Shown here in pieces: positions 29,851 to 41,090 of a stretch of DNA of 64,000 nt. The notes under the pieces were generated by a model that had not been told where the DNA came from, did no database searches, and was given only the letters and a program-made list of their open reading frames with translations. This DNA comes from Symbiodinium natans (Eukaryota; Sar; Dinophyceae; Suessiales; Symbiodiniaceae): NCBI GenBank assembly GCA_905221605.1, contig CAJNDS010001879.1:554291-618290 (forward strand), read 5' to 3'. Both the position numbers and the translations under genes were made by a program. Within the stretch, counting starts at the first letter, position 1, and each line of letters starts with the position of its first letter.

Positions 29851-30110
29851 AGTGAGGGTCGCAGGATCGTCAGACGACGAAGGGTTCGCGTTGAGAGCTG
29901 CTGAACTTGAGACGGTGATGGGGCGGGGGCCGCGCTTGGCTGAAGTCTGTGCCAAGGCTCAGATGGCATCTTTGTGGCTTGGGTGCCCATGCCGACAGCC
30001 TCAGCGATCCCAGGCCTGGTCCAGTGCCGAGTTGCCTTGCGCGAAGCATGCCAGCACTGGAGAGTGTGCAGCGCTGTTTGTTTGTTCCGCAGCTTCCTTT
30101 GGCTTTTGAG
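29851..30110. other. Region before telomere-like tract
   Basis: May hold the decayed N-terminus of the integrase relic on the minus strand. Nothing secure. Confidence 0.25.
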
Positions 30111-30165
30111 GGTTTTAGGGCTTAAAGGGCCTTGGGGGTTTAGGGTTTAGGGTTTAGGGTAAAGG
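30111..30165 (+). repeat. Interstitial telomere-like repeats
   Basis: Three adjacent TTTAGGG units plus degenerate ones (GGTTTTAGGGCTTAAAGGG). Confidence 0.75.
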
Positions 30166-30424
30166 GCCTTAAGGAGTTCAAGGGGTCGGGGGCTTAGGGG
30201 GCTCATTGCCCTTAGGCGAAGATGTTTGTAGCTTGCCCGGGCCCCAGCTGGCCCGCCGCGCCGCCATGTGGCCTGCCTGCGAGAGGCCGAGAGTGCCGAG
30301 CCGGCAGGTCAAGGGTGCAAATGCAGATCTGGGGCTTGCGCGCAGCCCTCTGGTAGTGACTGCTGGAGGGGTGGGTTTTCTCGCCAAGTTGCTGTTGTCG
30401 CAGCTGCCGCCTAGGCGCCTTCCC

Positions 30425-31063
30425 ATGCGACAGCTTAAGGGAGCCATCCGCTCTGCAGGACAGCAGATGTCGGACGAAGCCAAAAGCGTGCGTGTCGTGG
30501 AGCGACCAGAGAAGGCAATTATCAAGGCCTTCGTCGACAGCCCAGGTCCCTTTCCAAAAACAAGCCCCTCCTTTCTGGTCGTGAGTGGAGCGCAGGGAAC
30601 CGGGAAGACCACCATGCTAAAGAGCCTGTTCGCGCAGTATCACGACGACGGCCGCTGGGTGCTGCCCGTGAGTCAAGAAATCGACCCGGGCGGCAAACTG
30701 GATCTCACGGATGTAGTGCAGCAGGCATGTAGAACACGGAACCTGCCGCAGTTCCTGCCAAGTTTCCAATTGATCCCAACCCTGCTGAGGACCCTGAGCG
30801 AGAAGGGCAGTCGCGAAAGTGGTGGCCCCCTCATCGTGTACCCGCAGTTGTCCACCAAAAACCGGGGCGCCCCTTTCACCGATGACCAGTGCGACGCGTT
30901 AGCGACAGAGATCGGAGCCTTCGGCCGAAAGCTGACGTACGACTACCCCCTGTGCAAGTTGGTTGTCGAGCTGTCCGTGTCCTTGATCGCCGACAAGATC
31001 CAGGAGCTGCCGGGTCAAATTCGGGCGTCCAGGGTGTTGCCTTGGTGCTGTAACAGCGGCTAG
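30425..31063 (+). pseudogene. P-loop ATPase, N-terminal part
   Basis: Open from at least 30206; ATGs at 30425 and 30467 are possible starts. The Walker A is SGAQGTGKTTMLKSLFAQYH (about 30585-30640), followed by PVSQEIDPGGKLDLTDVVQQ and a region with LIVYPQLSTKNRGAPF that sits where a Walker B-type strand is expected but lacks a clear acidic pair. FGRKLTYDYPLCKLVVELSV follows. The frame closes at 31063, and protein-like residues (DTLKDKFNMSRLVVVDPL) continue in another frame at about 31084-31145. I cannot assign a family; AAA+/STAND-like is a guess. Confidence 0.45.
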
Positions 31064-31145
31064 ATGGTAGTCGGGAGCGCCATGTAGTAGACACCCTAAA
31101 GGATAAGTTCAACATGTCCCGGCTGGTGGTGGTGGACCCACTGCC

Positions 31146-31793
31146 TTGGAAGCGCCCCCTGGCTTTGTTGTGTGCTCTTTATGTTTTTGGTCTTGTCGCT
31201 TGGAGTTGCCGTCTGAGTGCAGGACCTCGCTGCCAAGTCGTGCAATAAGCCCGTTCCGAGGCTTCGTGGAGCTGGCCCTGGAAAAGCCGGAGATTGCCTC
31301 GTATCTCAAGATGGACGAGCTCAGCCGGCAGGAGATCCTCAAGTACTTCTACCTTCGGGCTGGCGGCAGCTTCCGCGAGCTGCAGCGGCTCCTTGAGGAT
31401 GCGGCCAAGGCCGACGCCTCGGATGCGCAGGGCATCAAGGCCCAGATCGACCAGTGGTACGAGACGAAGATCGGGCCCATCAAGGACGTTCTGGCTGAGA
31501 CGGAGGAGAACGAGCTTCAGCAGTTCATCCGGCGTCTCCTGGGACAGAAGCCCGAGTCCAAGTACCTGGACTACCTGAGGAAGGTGGCCGAGGCGGGCCC
31601 AAAAGGTTATTTGAGCAGGGGCGATGCCCTGAAGAAGGAGACGAAGCTGCAGATGGAGCTCCGGCGCTTGCAGCCGGCGCAGGCAGTCCTCCGGAGCACC
31701 ACCAGCACCCAGGTGGCTTTGCGGCATTGGTACTTCGTCTTCTACGTCCTGGGCGAAACCGAGAAGGCCCTGCAAGATGCAGGCTACATGTAG
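31146..31793 (+). pseudogene. P-loop ATPase, C-terminal part
   Basis: From about 31249 this frame looks like the natural C-terminal half of the preceding ATPase: GFVELALEKPEIASYLKMDE, ILKYFYLRAGGSFRELQRLL (the helix-Gly-Gly-x-x-Arg-Glu-Leu pattern typical of ATPase lid domains), then a long helical tail ending in EKALQDAGYM and TAG at 31791-31793. The join to the first part at 31046-31248 is either an intron or decayed sequence; no splice pair is clear. Confidence 0.45.
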
Positions 31794-32060
31794 TCTTAGT
31801 GCGGACATTTTTGCAGGCGCAGAGACCACTTTGAAAGAACGGCGGGCGCCTGAGCAAAAAAGTAGGCAAGTGCGAATCTCTGCGCGCTGCGGTAGCAGTC
31901 TTGCAACTGTTCAAGTCATTGTTGTCTTTGGCCCGACCCGGCCAGGTACAGCCCGCCGACATCTCTGAGGCTTTCGTGGTACTTGTCACGATGTGTTTTT
32001 CCAGGTCGCTTGCTTCGACGAACGCGTGTGCAGAACGCCAGGTGCGACCCCGCGACGACG
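31794..32060. other. No gene seen
   Basis: Spacer between the ATPase relic and tandem repeats. Confidence 0.3.
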
Positions 32061-32084
32061 ACGAACACGCATACACGTGGTCGC

Positions 32085-32255
32085 AGCGGACTGTACGTGG
32101 CGACGCGACGACGCGGGGACGATGCGGGGACGACGCAGGGACGATGCGGGGACGACGCGGCGACGATGCAACGATGGCGACGTAGCGACGACGCAGCGAC
32201 GACGACGGGACGACGATGCGACGAAGGCGACGTTGCGACGACGCGGCGACGAGAT
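32085..32255. repeat. GACGACGCGGGGACGATG-type tandem repeat
   Basis: Short-period GC-rich repeat. It produces overlapping Arg/Asp-rich ORFs in several frames. Confidence 0.8.
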
Positions 32256-32399
32256 TAGAGGCCCTTCACCCTCACCTTCTTAGCCTGACCAGGCCCTCAG
32301 TAGCCCTAAGATTCACCGCCCTCTCCTGGCACTTCAGAAACGCGAGAGCTTGGAGGGCCTCCCACCAAGCTCCTGCAGCTTCCGATCTCTACGGATGCC

Positions 32400-32795
32400 G
32401 CGGTTACCCCAATGTTACCCCCAATGTTCCCCCCAGAGCCGCGTTACCCCAATGTTACCCCTGAGCCCGCGTTACCCCAAAATGTTACCCCAATGTTACC
32501 CCAATGTTACCCCAATGTTACCCCTGAGCCCGCGTTACCCCAATGTTACCCCGGAGCCCCCGTTACCCCAATGTTACCTCTGAGCCGGCGTTACCCCAAT
32601 GTTACCCCCTGAGCCCGCGTTACCCCAACGTTACCCCCAGAGCCCCCGTTACCCCAATGTTACCCCCAGAGCCCGCGTTACCCCAATGTTACCCTGAGCA
32701 CGCGTTACCCCTGAGCCTGCGTTATGCCCGAATGTTACCCCCAGAGCCCCGTTACCCCAATGTTACCCCTGAACCGGCGTTACCCCAATGTTACC
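32400..32795. repeat. GTTACCCCAATGTTACCCC minisatellite
   Basis: About 14 imperfect units of 19-32 bases ending in TGAGCCCGC or AGAGCCCGC. The Pro/Tyr-rich ORFs across it are by-products. Confidence 0.85.
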
Positions 32796-32949
32796 CCCAA
32801 ATGTCCTCTGCAGCCCCTGCAGCCAGCACCAGGTCCAGGGCCGCCAGCTCCCAGCCTACAGCCCAGCCCCCTGCAGCCGCCCCACCTACAGCCCCTGCAG
32901 CCACTGCAGCCCCTGCAGCCGTGAAGAATTAGCATCATTGGGGTTCCCT

Positions 32950-33028
32950 GGAAGGCACCAAGTGAAGGCACCTTGCGAAGGCACCTTGCGAAGGCACCTT
33001 GCGAAGGCACCTTGCGAAGGCACCAAAC
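32950..33028. repeat. 15-bp tandem repeat
   Basis: Five copies of GAAGGCACCTTGC with small variations. Confidence 0.85.
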
Positions 33029-33108
33029 CGGGGTTGCGGGAGGGTTCGGCGAGGGCCCAAAATGGTTTGGCGGACCCCCAAAAAGAGGGCTTCCAGGCGG
33101 CGGCGGAT

Positions 33109-33252
33109 TCCCCAGGGAGCGGCGGCGGGGCCCCAAAAAAAACCACGAGGTATTCCCCCCCAGGGAGCGGCGGCGGGGCCTCAAAAAAACCACGAGGTAT
33201 TCCCCCCCAGGGAGCGGCGGCGGGGCCCCAAAAAAAGCCACGTGGTTTCCTT
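33109..33252. repeat. 47/48-bp tandem repeat, three copies
   Basis: Each unit starts CCCAGGGAGCGGCGGCGGGG, followed by an A run and CCACG(A/T)GGT. Units begin at 33111, 33159 and 33206. Confidence 0.9.
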
Positions 33253-33278
33253 CCCAACAACAGCCAGGAAGGCGGCGG

Positions 33279-33430
33279 GCCCCATTGGCTCCCCCTACAT
33301 ATCCTATATGTCCTATATGTCCTATATGGGCCCATTGGCTCCCCCTACATATCCTATACGTCCTATATGTCCTATATGGGCCCATTGGCTCCCCCTACAT
33401 ATCCTATACGTCCTATATGTCCTATATAGC
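33279..33430. repeat. 50-bp tandem repeat, three copies
   Basis: Units start CCCATTGGCTCCCCCTACAT at 33281, 33331 and 33381, then repeat TCCTATATG. Nearly identical copies. Confidence 0.9.
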
Positions 33431-33464
33431 TCATATAGGACATATAGCGTGTGTTTTAACGCCC

Positions 33465-33570
33465 AGTAGGAGCATATAGCACATATAGCTCATATAGCGC
33501 GTGGGATGGGAGGGGGTGGGGGCATATAGCACATATAGCTCGTATAGCGTGTGGTGTGGGAGGGGGTGGG
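33465..33570. repeat. ~49-bp tandem repeat, two copies
   Basis: GCATATAGCACATATAGCTC followed by a GGGAGGGGGTGGG end, twice. Confidence 0.85.
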
Positions 33571-33579
33571 ATCTGCGAC

Positions 33580-34033
33580 CTCTCTCTTATGCTGTCGTCT
33601 CTAGACCCCACCACAGATCGTCGTACTTGGAGCTGATTCAAAACTTGAAGGGTGTTGAGCGTACGGCCTCGGACCAAAACTGAAGAATCGACAGGGCTGA
33701 GAGGCCCAGGACGCAACGATCATCGGCCTTTTAGGCCAAAAAATTTGGGAGTGAGGAACTCCAACAGAATGCAGTTCTGAGAGAGTCCGCGGGCTTACGG
33801 AAGCCGAAGGCTGGAGTCCCGCGGACTCTCTCAGAACTGCATTCTGTTGGAGTTCCGATTACGAGCAAGTTTTTTGGCCTAAAAGGCCGATGATCGTTGC
33901 GTCCTGGGCCTCTCAGCCCTGTCGATTCTTCAGTTTTGGTCCGAGGCCGTACGCTCAACACCCTTCAAGTTTTGAATCAGCTCCAAGTACGACGATCTGT
34001 GGTGGGGTCTAGAGACGACAGCATAAGAGAGAG
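33580..34033. repeat. Foldback inverted repeat, ~214-bp arms
   Basis: 33580-33793 is the reverse complement of 33818-34033 apart from a short mismatched patch (33741-33755), with a 24-base loop. Such a structure is a foldback transposon or a source of long double-stranded RNA. No coding content. No flanking target duplication is obvious. Confidence 0.9.
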
Positions 34034-34086
34034 GGGGAGGGGTGGGGAAGGGGTGGGAAGGGGTGGGGAAGGGGTGGGGTGGGGTT
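34034..34086 (+). repeat. G-tract block with quadruplex potential
   Basis: About ten runs of three to five G separated by one or two bases. Easily meets the G-quadruplex pattern on the plus strand. Confidence 0.8.
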
Positions 34087-34180
34087 TGGTTACGATCATG
34101 CTCGTCGAACCATGCTATTTGCAGCGTTTTTGCTTCTTTCAACATGACGCAAAAGGATGTTTAACAAGGGTAGTGGTTTC
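34087..34180 (+). repeat. Dispersed repeat, copy 1
   Basis: Shares ATTTGCAGCG(T/C)TTTTGC(T/C)TCTTT and AAAAGGA with the reverse complement of 49940-50040. In both copies a G-rich tract comes just before it. Confidence 0.55.
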
Positions 34181-34830
34181 AAGCTTGAATTTTTAGGGAG
34201 TTTCAATGGGCAGCCTGTGGCCCCGGGCTTGGGGTTTTGGAAGTTTGGGGATGAAGCTTCAAATTTCCGACGTTTTTTGTCGAAGTTGTGCATCATCTTT
34301 CATGTGCCATGCAGCCCTCCGTACTGCGCTGAACAAGAAAAAGGCGGCCGCTGCAGTCCAGCCTGGCATTGTCACAGAAGCCTACAGCCCCAGCTGCTTG
34401 CTACATCTTCAACTCTTATGGTCCAATTGGATGCATGTAAGTCGCAGACTTGGGCCCGTAGAGCTTTGCATGGAATTTGAGTTCGACCGTGTTACCTTGT
34501 GTGGACCTGTGCTTCAAGGTGAAGTCCCAATGGTCCATATGTCTATTCACACCCTGCACAGTGTAGATGTGTAGGGTTTGGGCTTTAGGGTATGTACCCC
34601 TAAAGCAGTTATTGCAAAAAATGCCACCTTTAAAGGCCTTGGACATGGACCCTTTGCGGAAGAGCGGCTTCGGGCCCAAAACATGCCCAGCCGCCGTGGA
34701 TCATCTGACTTCTGGGTTTCCTAACATCCTGGACCCTAAACTCAATCCCCGATCCCTTGTCCAGGCACCATCCCTAAACCCTGGACCCTGCACCGGTAGG
34801 CGGCTGGCAAGAAAACCTTAACCCCCTAAG
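34181..34830. other. Possible coding islands, nothing secure
   Basis: A frame near 34330-34570 (KKAAAAVQPGIVTEAYS) looks protein-like but lacks a recognised motif. Confidence 0.25.
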
Positions 34831-34834
34831 TTTG

Positions 34835-34901
34835 ATAGCTGTTTGATAACTGTTTCCTGCAGGGCATCTTGTCCTGCAGGAAACAGTTATCAAACAGCTA
34901 T
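34835..34901 (+). repeat. Perfect 29-bp hairpin with 9-base loop
   Basis: Left arm 34835-34863 (starts ATAGCTGTTTGATAACTG), loop GCATCTTGT, right arm 34873-34901, exact complement. Two more G-U pairs are possible at the base. Size and shape suit a small-RNA precursor. Strand is undetermined. Confidence 0.85.
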
Positions 34902-34954
34902 TGTCCAGCCATCTGCGTGGAGCTTCAGTTTGCCTGGGAATCTGGCTTGGGGCC

Positions 34955-34990
34955 TATTTAGGGTTTAGGGGTTTGCGGTTTGGGGTTTAC
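34955..34990 (+). repeat. Degenerate telomere-like repeats
   Basis: TTTAGGGTTTAGGGGTTTGCGG and related units. Confidence 0.6.
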
Positions 34991-35439
34991 GGGCCTACGG
35001 CGGCCAAATATCAGGCTGGTGCCGGGCTCCAGAATCCTAAGATTGTACAGGCTTGATGGATGACCTAAGCTGGTTGAGCCAACAGCGAAAACACTTCCGA
35101 GCAGGGTTCATAGCGAGATGCACGTGAGTTTCTGGCATTTCGGTGTTCGTTTCGGTGCTAGGCGCTCCATTAGTTCCACTGGGGGCAGCGAGGGCACCAA
35201 GCAGAGCTGTGCTGTCGGAGTCCATTGCGCACACCGGCGGGCAGGTGCATGACGTCACCGCCAGGCAGCTCACTAAAGGCTATCAAGCACGCTAAATGCT
35301 TGAGGCCCCCCAAGTAAGTGCATGGCAAGGTTACCTTGCACGTGATCAAAGCAGGGACGCTTGTTCCCAGCTTTCGCGGTGCCTCGCAACTCACAACCTA
35401 CCGGCTGCCAGCGGCCCCAATGTCTTTGAACACGCTCTC
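34991..35439. other. No gene seen
   Basis: Mixed sequence before the CT microsatellite. No motif. Confidence 0.3.
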
Positions 35440-35451
35440 TCGTGTTCTTGT

Positions 35452-35493
<42 letters not shown>

Positions 35494-35720
35494 GTGTTCT
35501 TGTTCTCTCTTCGTGTTCTTTGTGTTCTTTCTCTTGTCTTCTTGTGTTTTTTTTTCTCTCTCTCTCTCTCTCTCTCTTGTGTTCTTGTTTTCTCTCTCTC
35601 GCTCTTGTGTTAACTCTCGCTCTTGTGTTAACTCTCGCTCTTGTGTTCTCTCGGTCTTGTGTTAACTCTCGCTCTTGTGTTCTCTCTTCTTCTTGTGCTC
35701 TCGTTTGCTCTTGTGTTCTC
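35440..35720. repeat. CT microsatellite and CTCTTGTGTT repeat
   Basis: Pure CT run at about 35453-35490, then CTCTCGCTCTTGTGTTAA variants. Confidence 0.9.
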
Positions 35721-38340
35721 AAGTAGAGTGCTTCGCCCCCCCACGCCCGCGGCTAGGGCCGCCTTCTAATACTTTTTTGAGGGGCTTGTGACAAGTGAAC
35801 GCACACTTTGTTCATTAAACGCATGGTATTTTATCGCATCGTTTCTCGCAACTCGTTCTTTTTTATTCTGTACGTATACCATTAAAATTTCCGTGCCATC
35901 TGGGCTCTTGGCTTGTTCATCTGTTCGCTCATTAATAAGCTCGCGCGTGAATAAATGAGTGAACTGGTGAACAAGCAAAAGGGCCTTCAATCACACTATT
36001 ATCGTGCTTCTCAGACAAAAGTAGGTGCAATGCCAGTTGGTGGGAAGGCTACGGCATGGCTGCAAAGAGCACTTCTTTGAGAGGGTTTGCAAGAGGTACC
36101 GAATGATAGCAACGCAATCTAGCAATCCAGCATTCAGGGCCTAAGATCGAAGTAGCGCCAGCGGCGTGCAATGTGATGTGGGTCAAGATCCATGCCAAGC
36201 GCGTGTCGTGCCGCGGCGGCAGCATGGTTGCCAGCTTTGCTCCAACAGAGGTCAAACGATGCCCTTTGCAATGACGGTCAATCAAGCATGGAAATTGGTT
36301 GTAGGGAACCATCACGCGTAGCACACATTCGCGGTGCATGACAGCTGGGGCCCCAGGGCCTGTGCCATGGCCTCATCACATCGGCGGACCATCCTTTAGC
36401 CTTTGAGATGTTTTTTAACCCCAGAGCAGACCAAAAACGCGGCAAAAGCCGCTCCCCGAAACCCACGCATTGAGCCATGGGTGCCGGCAATAGCGCCCCC
36501 AAGCCGCTGGCCACGAGCTTTGGGGAGGAAGCCCCCGTGGGCATCTCAGAGGAACCTGTGTTGGAGCTTAGGCGGGTGCTTCCGGTAGCTTGGGCTACAG
36601 GATCCGGGGGTTTACATGGGTGTGACGATGGCTCCAGGAAAACATGAGTAGTTTGTCCAATGTTGACTTGCTTCTTGATGCAATGTCAAACATACAGCAG
36701 TCACAACGCCGACTTTGTCGGGGGCGGCTTTTTTTGCAGCTGCGTGAGCCCAGCCCCCCAAATCCCGCTCAAGTCCAAGCTGAAGCCTTGTTCTCAATCT
36801 GAAACCGAGGGCCGCCGCGGTCCCTCCTTGGGCAGCGTCTTGCTGGAAGGTCCCGAGGCCAAGCTGTGGACCCGTCGCGCCGGACATGTTGTCAGTCTGG
36901 GAGCAGCTTTCTTTTGGTGAAGTCCCTGACATCTAAATCCCTCTTTGCGCAGAGCAGTTCCCCTTAGCTTGTAACAGCAAACAAAGTATGCAATGACAGA
37001 ATGCACACTTGCCTTGAAGCATGCGTCAGGCCAACCGCTACAGGCTGCTCTTGGTGACGCCTCTTAGGATCCAGGCTGGAGACCGTCGAGAAAGCAGGAA
37101 ACAAGTCCTGAAGTGTCAGGCTGAAGAAGTGTCAGGCCTTTTGACGGTGTTTTGAGTGTGGGCTCTGGCGACCTCGAGCCACCTTTCAATTTTTTTGGGA
37201 GCGACGGGTTGAGCCAAATTGAGTCGTTGAGGAACGTTCCTTCTGGCTCACGTCCCAACCTCAAGCTTTCCCTGCCAAGTGCCAGTGACATCCCGCAAGA
37301 TCCCCTTTGAACCTTCAACTTCGGGTGCGCCATAAGAATTGTAGACTGATGGAGTCTCATGTGCACCAGCTGCCAGCTTTTCGACGGTCACGATGCCAAG
37401 CCCGTGGAGCTCGAGGAGGGGCCCCGTTTTCGTTTTTTGGTGGGGGGGGAGGTTTGGTTTCGACTTCTGGCTGTTTGTAAGAGTTGCCAAAAGTTAGCCT
37501 GCACAACCACACCACCCAGCAACGAGCCGGCAAGTCCCATGAGACACGCCGAGCGATGCACAGACATTAAATCCCTTCCCCCATTGTCGAGTCCTCAAAA
37601 GCATTTTACAAGACTTTCCAAATCCTTCCCACGTCAAAGGTGCATCCTGCCTCAAGAAAGCGAATGCTCGTTGCGGTTGTTGTGGTTGGGGTGTCTTGGG
37701 ATGGATGTAACGTCTGGGTTTTGGCGTGTTGACTCGCGGCCTGCCATCCGCAGCTTGCGAACAGCAGGGGCTCAAGTCTGGCGACGCACAATTTGTAAAC
37801 CCAGACCAAACCTTGCCTCCATTTCCGAAGTGGCACCCGATACCATCCCATCCAAACTAAGAGTCCAAATGCAGAGTACAAGTTTGCGGGGTGCTTGCCC
37901 TGCTGTTGCGCCGTCGGCATGACCGCGTGCTTCGATGGATTCAGGCCAGGTGGACTTGCACGCGGTTGTTGCTTATAGTTTGGGATGAAGGGATATGAAG
38001 GGCTATTGCAGAGATCGTTCAGTAGTAGCAGCAGCAGCCGCAGCCGCAACAGTATTTTTTCGCGATTCAGCTTGCGCACTGGCCCGGACTCAACGGATGG
38101 CCTTGAACTTCCATGAGCCTGAGCGAGCTACAAGGGGCATTCATGTGCGCAAGGGTCAGAAGTATTCGGAAGTCGAAACGTGTGCTTCTTCGAAGCAGTC
38201 TCGAAGCCAAAGCGCTGCTTATGAGGTGCGAATTCTTATGTGAGTCAATACCCACCTTTCTCTAGAATCCCAAGTCCTCGGCTCCACTTTCGAGCAGGGA
38301 CCTGCATGCTGGGTGCATTCAAGCAAATGTGCTCAGCAGA
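35721..38340. other. Non-coding or intronic; no secure gene
   Basis: Scattered short protein-like islands, for example LSNVDLLLDAMSNIQQSQRR near 36650 and LSQIESLRNVPSGSRPNLKL near 37215, without motifs. The rest looks like intron or spacer. Confidence 0.3.
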
Positions 38341-38416
38341 AAAAGAAAGCCCGAAATCCGGCTACTTCAAGTCGCCCCAAGAGCTTCAGCAACGCGCAAG
38401 GCGGCTGAATACCCGA
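38341..38416 (+). CDS. Candidate internal exon
   Basis: Flanked by TCAGCAG upstream and a strong GTGAGC donor at 38417. Reads KESPKSGYFKSPQELQQRAR then RLNTR, a helical charged stretch. No family assigned. Could belong to the gene that holds the later plus-strand islands. Confidence 0.35.
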
Positions 38417-38417
38417 G

Positions 38418-40123
38418 TGAGCGAAGGGGCAGATCAAGGCTGGTTTTCTTGGGTAGTCCTTCAGGTTTGGTAGGAACCAAGATAGAACGTGGCGATGCTG
38501 TTTTGTCCGAGGAGACTCCAGGTTGATGTCTGCGTGGTGTGTTGCAGCCTTCTTCGATCTGCGTGCATGTAGTCTGGAGATCAAAGAGTTCCGTCGTTAG
38601 TTTTTGCGAAACAGGTGAGTCCCGAGCCGATGATACACTGCTGAGTGCGCCGGCAGCAGCTTTAATTCTGGGCTTTGGCTGACGTCGGTCAAGAATTTGT
38701 TTCACCGGGAGCTTGAGCATCACAAGTATGCGGGTGTTCTGATCCCGACTGTCATCCGGTTCGCGCATGACTAAGGGCTGGATTTTGGCAAGTTTTGTTT
38801 TGTGTTCGCGAGGCAGTGGGCGCAGTGAGTTGAAGCAATTCAGGGCCCTTTGACCGCCTCAACCATTCACTTTGTTTTCTTTCCGCAACCATGCTCGAGA
38901 ACTCCAGTTCCATTACGTCCAAGGTATTGCTTCTACCAGAAAATTTTTGCGTCGAAGAGGCATATAGATCATATAGCTCTTTTAGATTCAACATTTGGCC
39001 GTGCTCTCGAACCCCCACAGCGTAGACACCTACCGAGACGGCACCTCGCAGTAGTAACCTCGATGAGAAGATCATGCGGCAAGTACATCGACTCACACCA
39101 AATGTTTTCTTGCTGGAGTTCGGACACCCCAAATCCAAAACCTTCCCAAAGCTCGATGACATGGTGGCCCCTTCCAAGGCAACTCTACCTGCTCTCCTTC
39201 AGGACTGTTGGCTCCCGTTTTGCCATGCTTTTCCAGGATTTAGTGTCGGGAGGTTGCAAGAATATCGCTGTGATGGCAGAATCGGATCCAGTGTTCAGAG
39301 GTCGCTACAGCACAGCTTACAAGACATATGCTCCTCCTCGGACTGGACTAGCATCCATTGGCTGGTTGAATCCAGTACTTAGTAGTCATGGGAGCAAATC
39401 GCATCACCGACATGTCAGAGGCTCCACCCTTCAAACTTGTGGATGTGTAAGGCAAGAAGCGAGCATCTGCAACCACAGATCTGTGCCGTGTTGAATCTGT
39501 TGCAAGCCTCGCTGCAAGCACAGGTGACTCAAGCTGCCTTTCCCTCGTTGCGGCTAAGTTGTGTTTCGTCGCCCACACCTGCTCAGTAGCATGAGGTGTG
39601 GATGCCGCAGGTGCTTTTTCATCTTTCAGGGCGATCACTTTAGCAAGACATCCACCTCCCGTGACTTCTCGAGCCCAAAAACCGGAAAGGAAGCCCCCCA
39701 ATGCCTGAACCCTAAACCCATGAATCTTCAGGATGCAACGCAAAGATGGCTTGCATCACCTGCAGCGTCCCGGCAGATCTGGTTCCTGTGCCTCGTGCCC
39801 CAATCTTTGACAATTTGAAACATTCTCGGGGTTTCGTGCCTTTCTTCCAGTCTTCTTGTGTGTTGCTTGGGCTTGAGGACATCTTTGCTGCTGCAGCTTC
39901 AATTATGAGAGCTAAGGCGAACTCCGCACACAGGCACGGTTGGGAGCGTTCTTAGGTCATGGCATTGACAATCTTGCACATCCCGGCATGGTCCCCTCTT
40001 AGGCTGTTTACACGCAGGGCTTCACTGCCCCTCTGTTCTGGCTTTTCGAGGAGGAGATGCCTAGGGGTGTCTGCAGCCCATGCTGGCAACCTGGAGCGCA
40101 TGCCTTGATGAAGCCTTGTCGAG
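38418..40123. other. Intronic or intergenic, nothing secure
   Basis: A frame near 39238-39345 (DLVSGGCKNIAVMAESDPVF) looks protein-like but competes with another open frame. CCCTAAACCC occurs at about 39712. Confidence 0.25.
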
Positions 40124-40186
40124 GTGAAGGAGCTGGAAGATCAGCTCAAGGAGGCCAGTAGCTTGGACTTGTCTCTTCATGCAGCG
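40124..40186 (+). CDS. Candidate coiled-coil exon
   Basis: After GTCGAG, the sequence reads VKELEDQLKEASSLDLSLHA then ARV, with heptad-like spacing of Leu. A GC or GT donor could lie at 40184-40190. Lies 1.5 kb upstream of the RING exons on the same strand. Membership in one gene is a guess. Confidence 0.35.
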
Positions 40187-40408
40187 CGCGTAGTGTGTGA
40201 TTGTTATGATGACGACTCTTTTTGGGTTGTTATTGTTGTTGTTCAATATCTTAGACGGTTCTATACGCTTGCTGTGTATCATCATGATCATGAGAAGATA
40301 TGTCTACTAGCCCTTATTCGCATGTTATGTTTCTTGTTTCTTATTCGTTGCTCCTCATTGCTTGGTTCCTATTCTGGTTGCTATTGTTACTATAATTATT
40401 ACTAGTAC

Positions 40409-40433
40409 TCTGCTGCTACTCCTGCTGCTGCTG

Positions 40434-40469
<36 letters not shown>

Positions 40470-40490
40470 TTACTACTACTACTACTACTC

Positions 40491-40551
<61 letters not shown>

Positions 40552-40695
40552 TTCTACTTCTACTTCTACTTCTACTTCTACTACTACTAGTACTACTGCT
40601 ACTACTACTACTACTCCTACTACTACATCTACTTCTATTTCTACTACTACTGCTACTGCTACTACAACTCCTACTACTGCTACTACTACTACTGG

Positions 40696-40748
<53 letters not shown>

Positions 40749-40761
40749 ACACTACTACTAA

Positions 40762-40834
<73 letters not shown>
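40409..40834. repeat. CTA microsatellite, ~425 bp
   Basis: Mostly pure (CTA)n with some CTT, CTG and CTC variants. Gives poly-Leu and poly-Ser ORFs that are not genes. Confidence 0.97.
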
Positions 40835-40836
<2 letters not shown>

Positions 40837-40984
40837 CGTCACTGTCTTGGTTCTTGTGTGCCATCTATGCTTATGTGTTATGTGTTTGCAATTTCTTAGA
40901 GGGTGTTTGCATGTAGTTTCAGTTTAGGATGATTATGACTGTTGATGTAATCGCTATTTCTGTTATTTGTTACTGTTCGTGTTC

Positions 40985-41090
40985 CTGTTGTTATTATTAT
41001 TGTTATTGTTGTTATTATTCTTAGTAGTAGTAGTAGTAGTTGTAGTAGTGGTAGTAGGTCGTCGTCGTCGTCGTGGTGGTGGTGGTGTTT
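40985..41090. repeat. TTA/GTA/GTC trinucleotide tract
   Basis: Short runs of TTA, then GTA, then GTC and GTG. Confidence 0.85.

Noticed and set aside
30206-31063. Packaging ATPase of a Polinton or large virus
   Set aside because: Walker A is present, but the surrounding motifs do not fit the FtsK/A32 packaging family as I know it, so no such call is made.
32400-33570. CRISPR-like array
   Set aside because: Units are directly adjacent tandem repeats without unique spacers, and the sequence is eukaryotic.
40355-40916. Long poly-Leu and poly-Ser ORFs
   Set aside because: They are translations of a CTA microsatellite.
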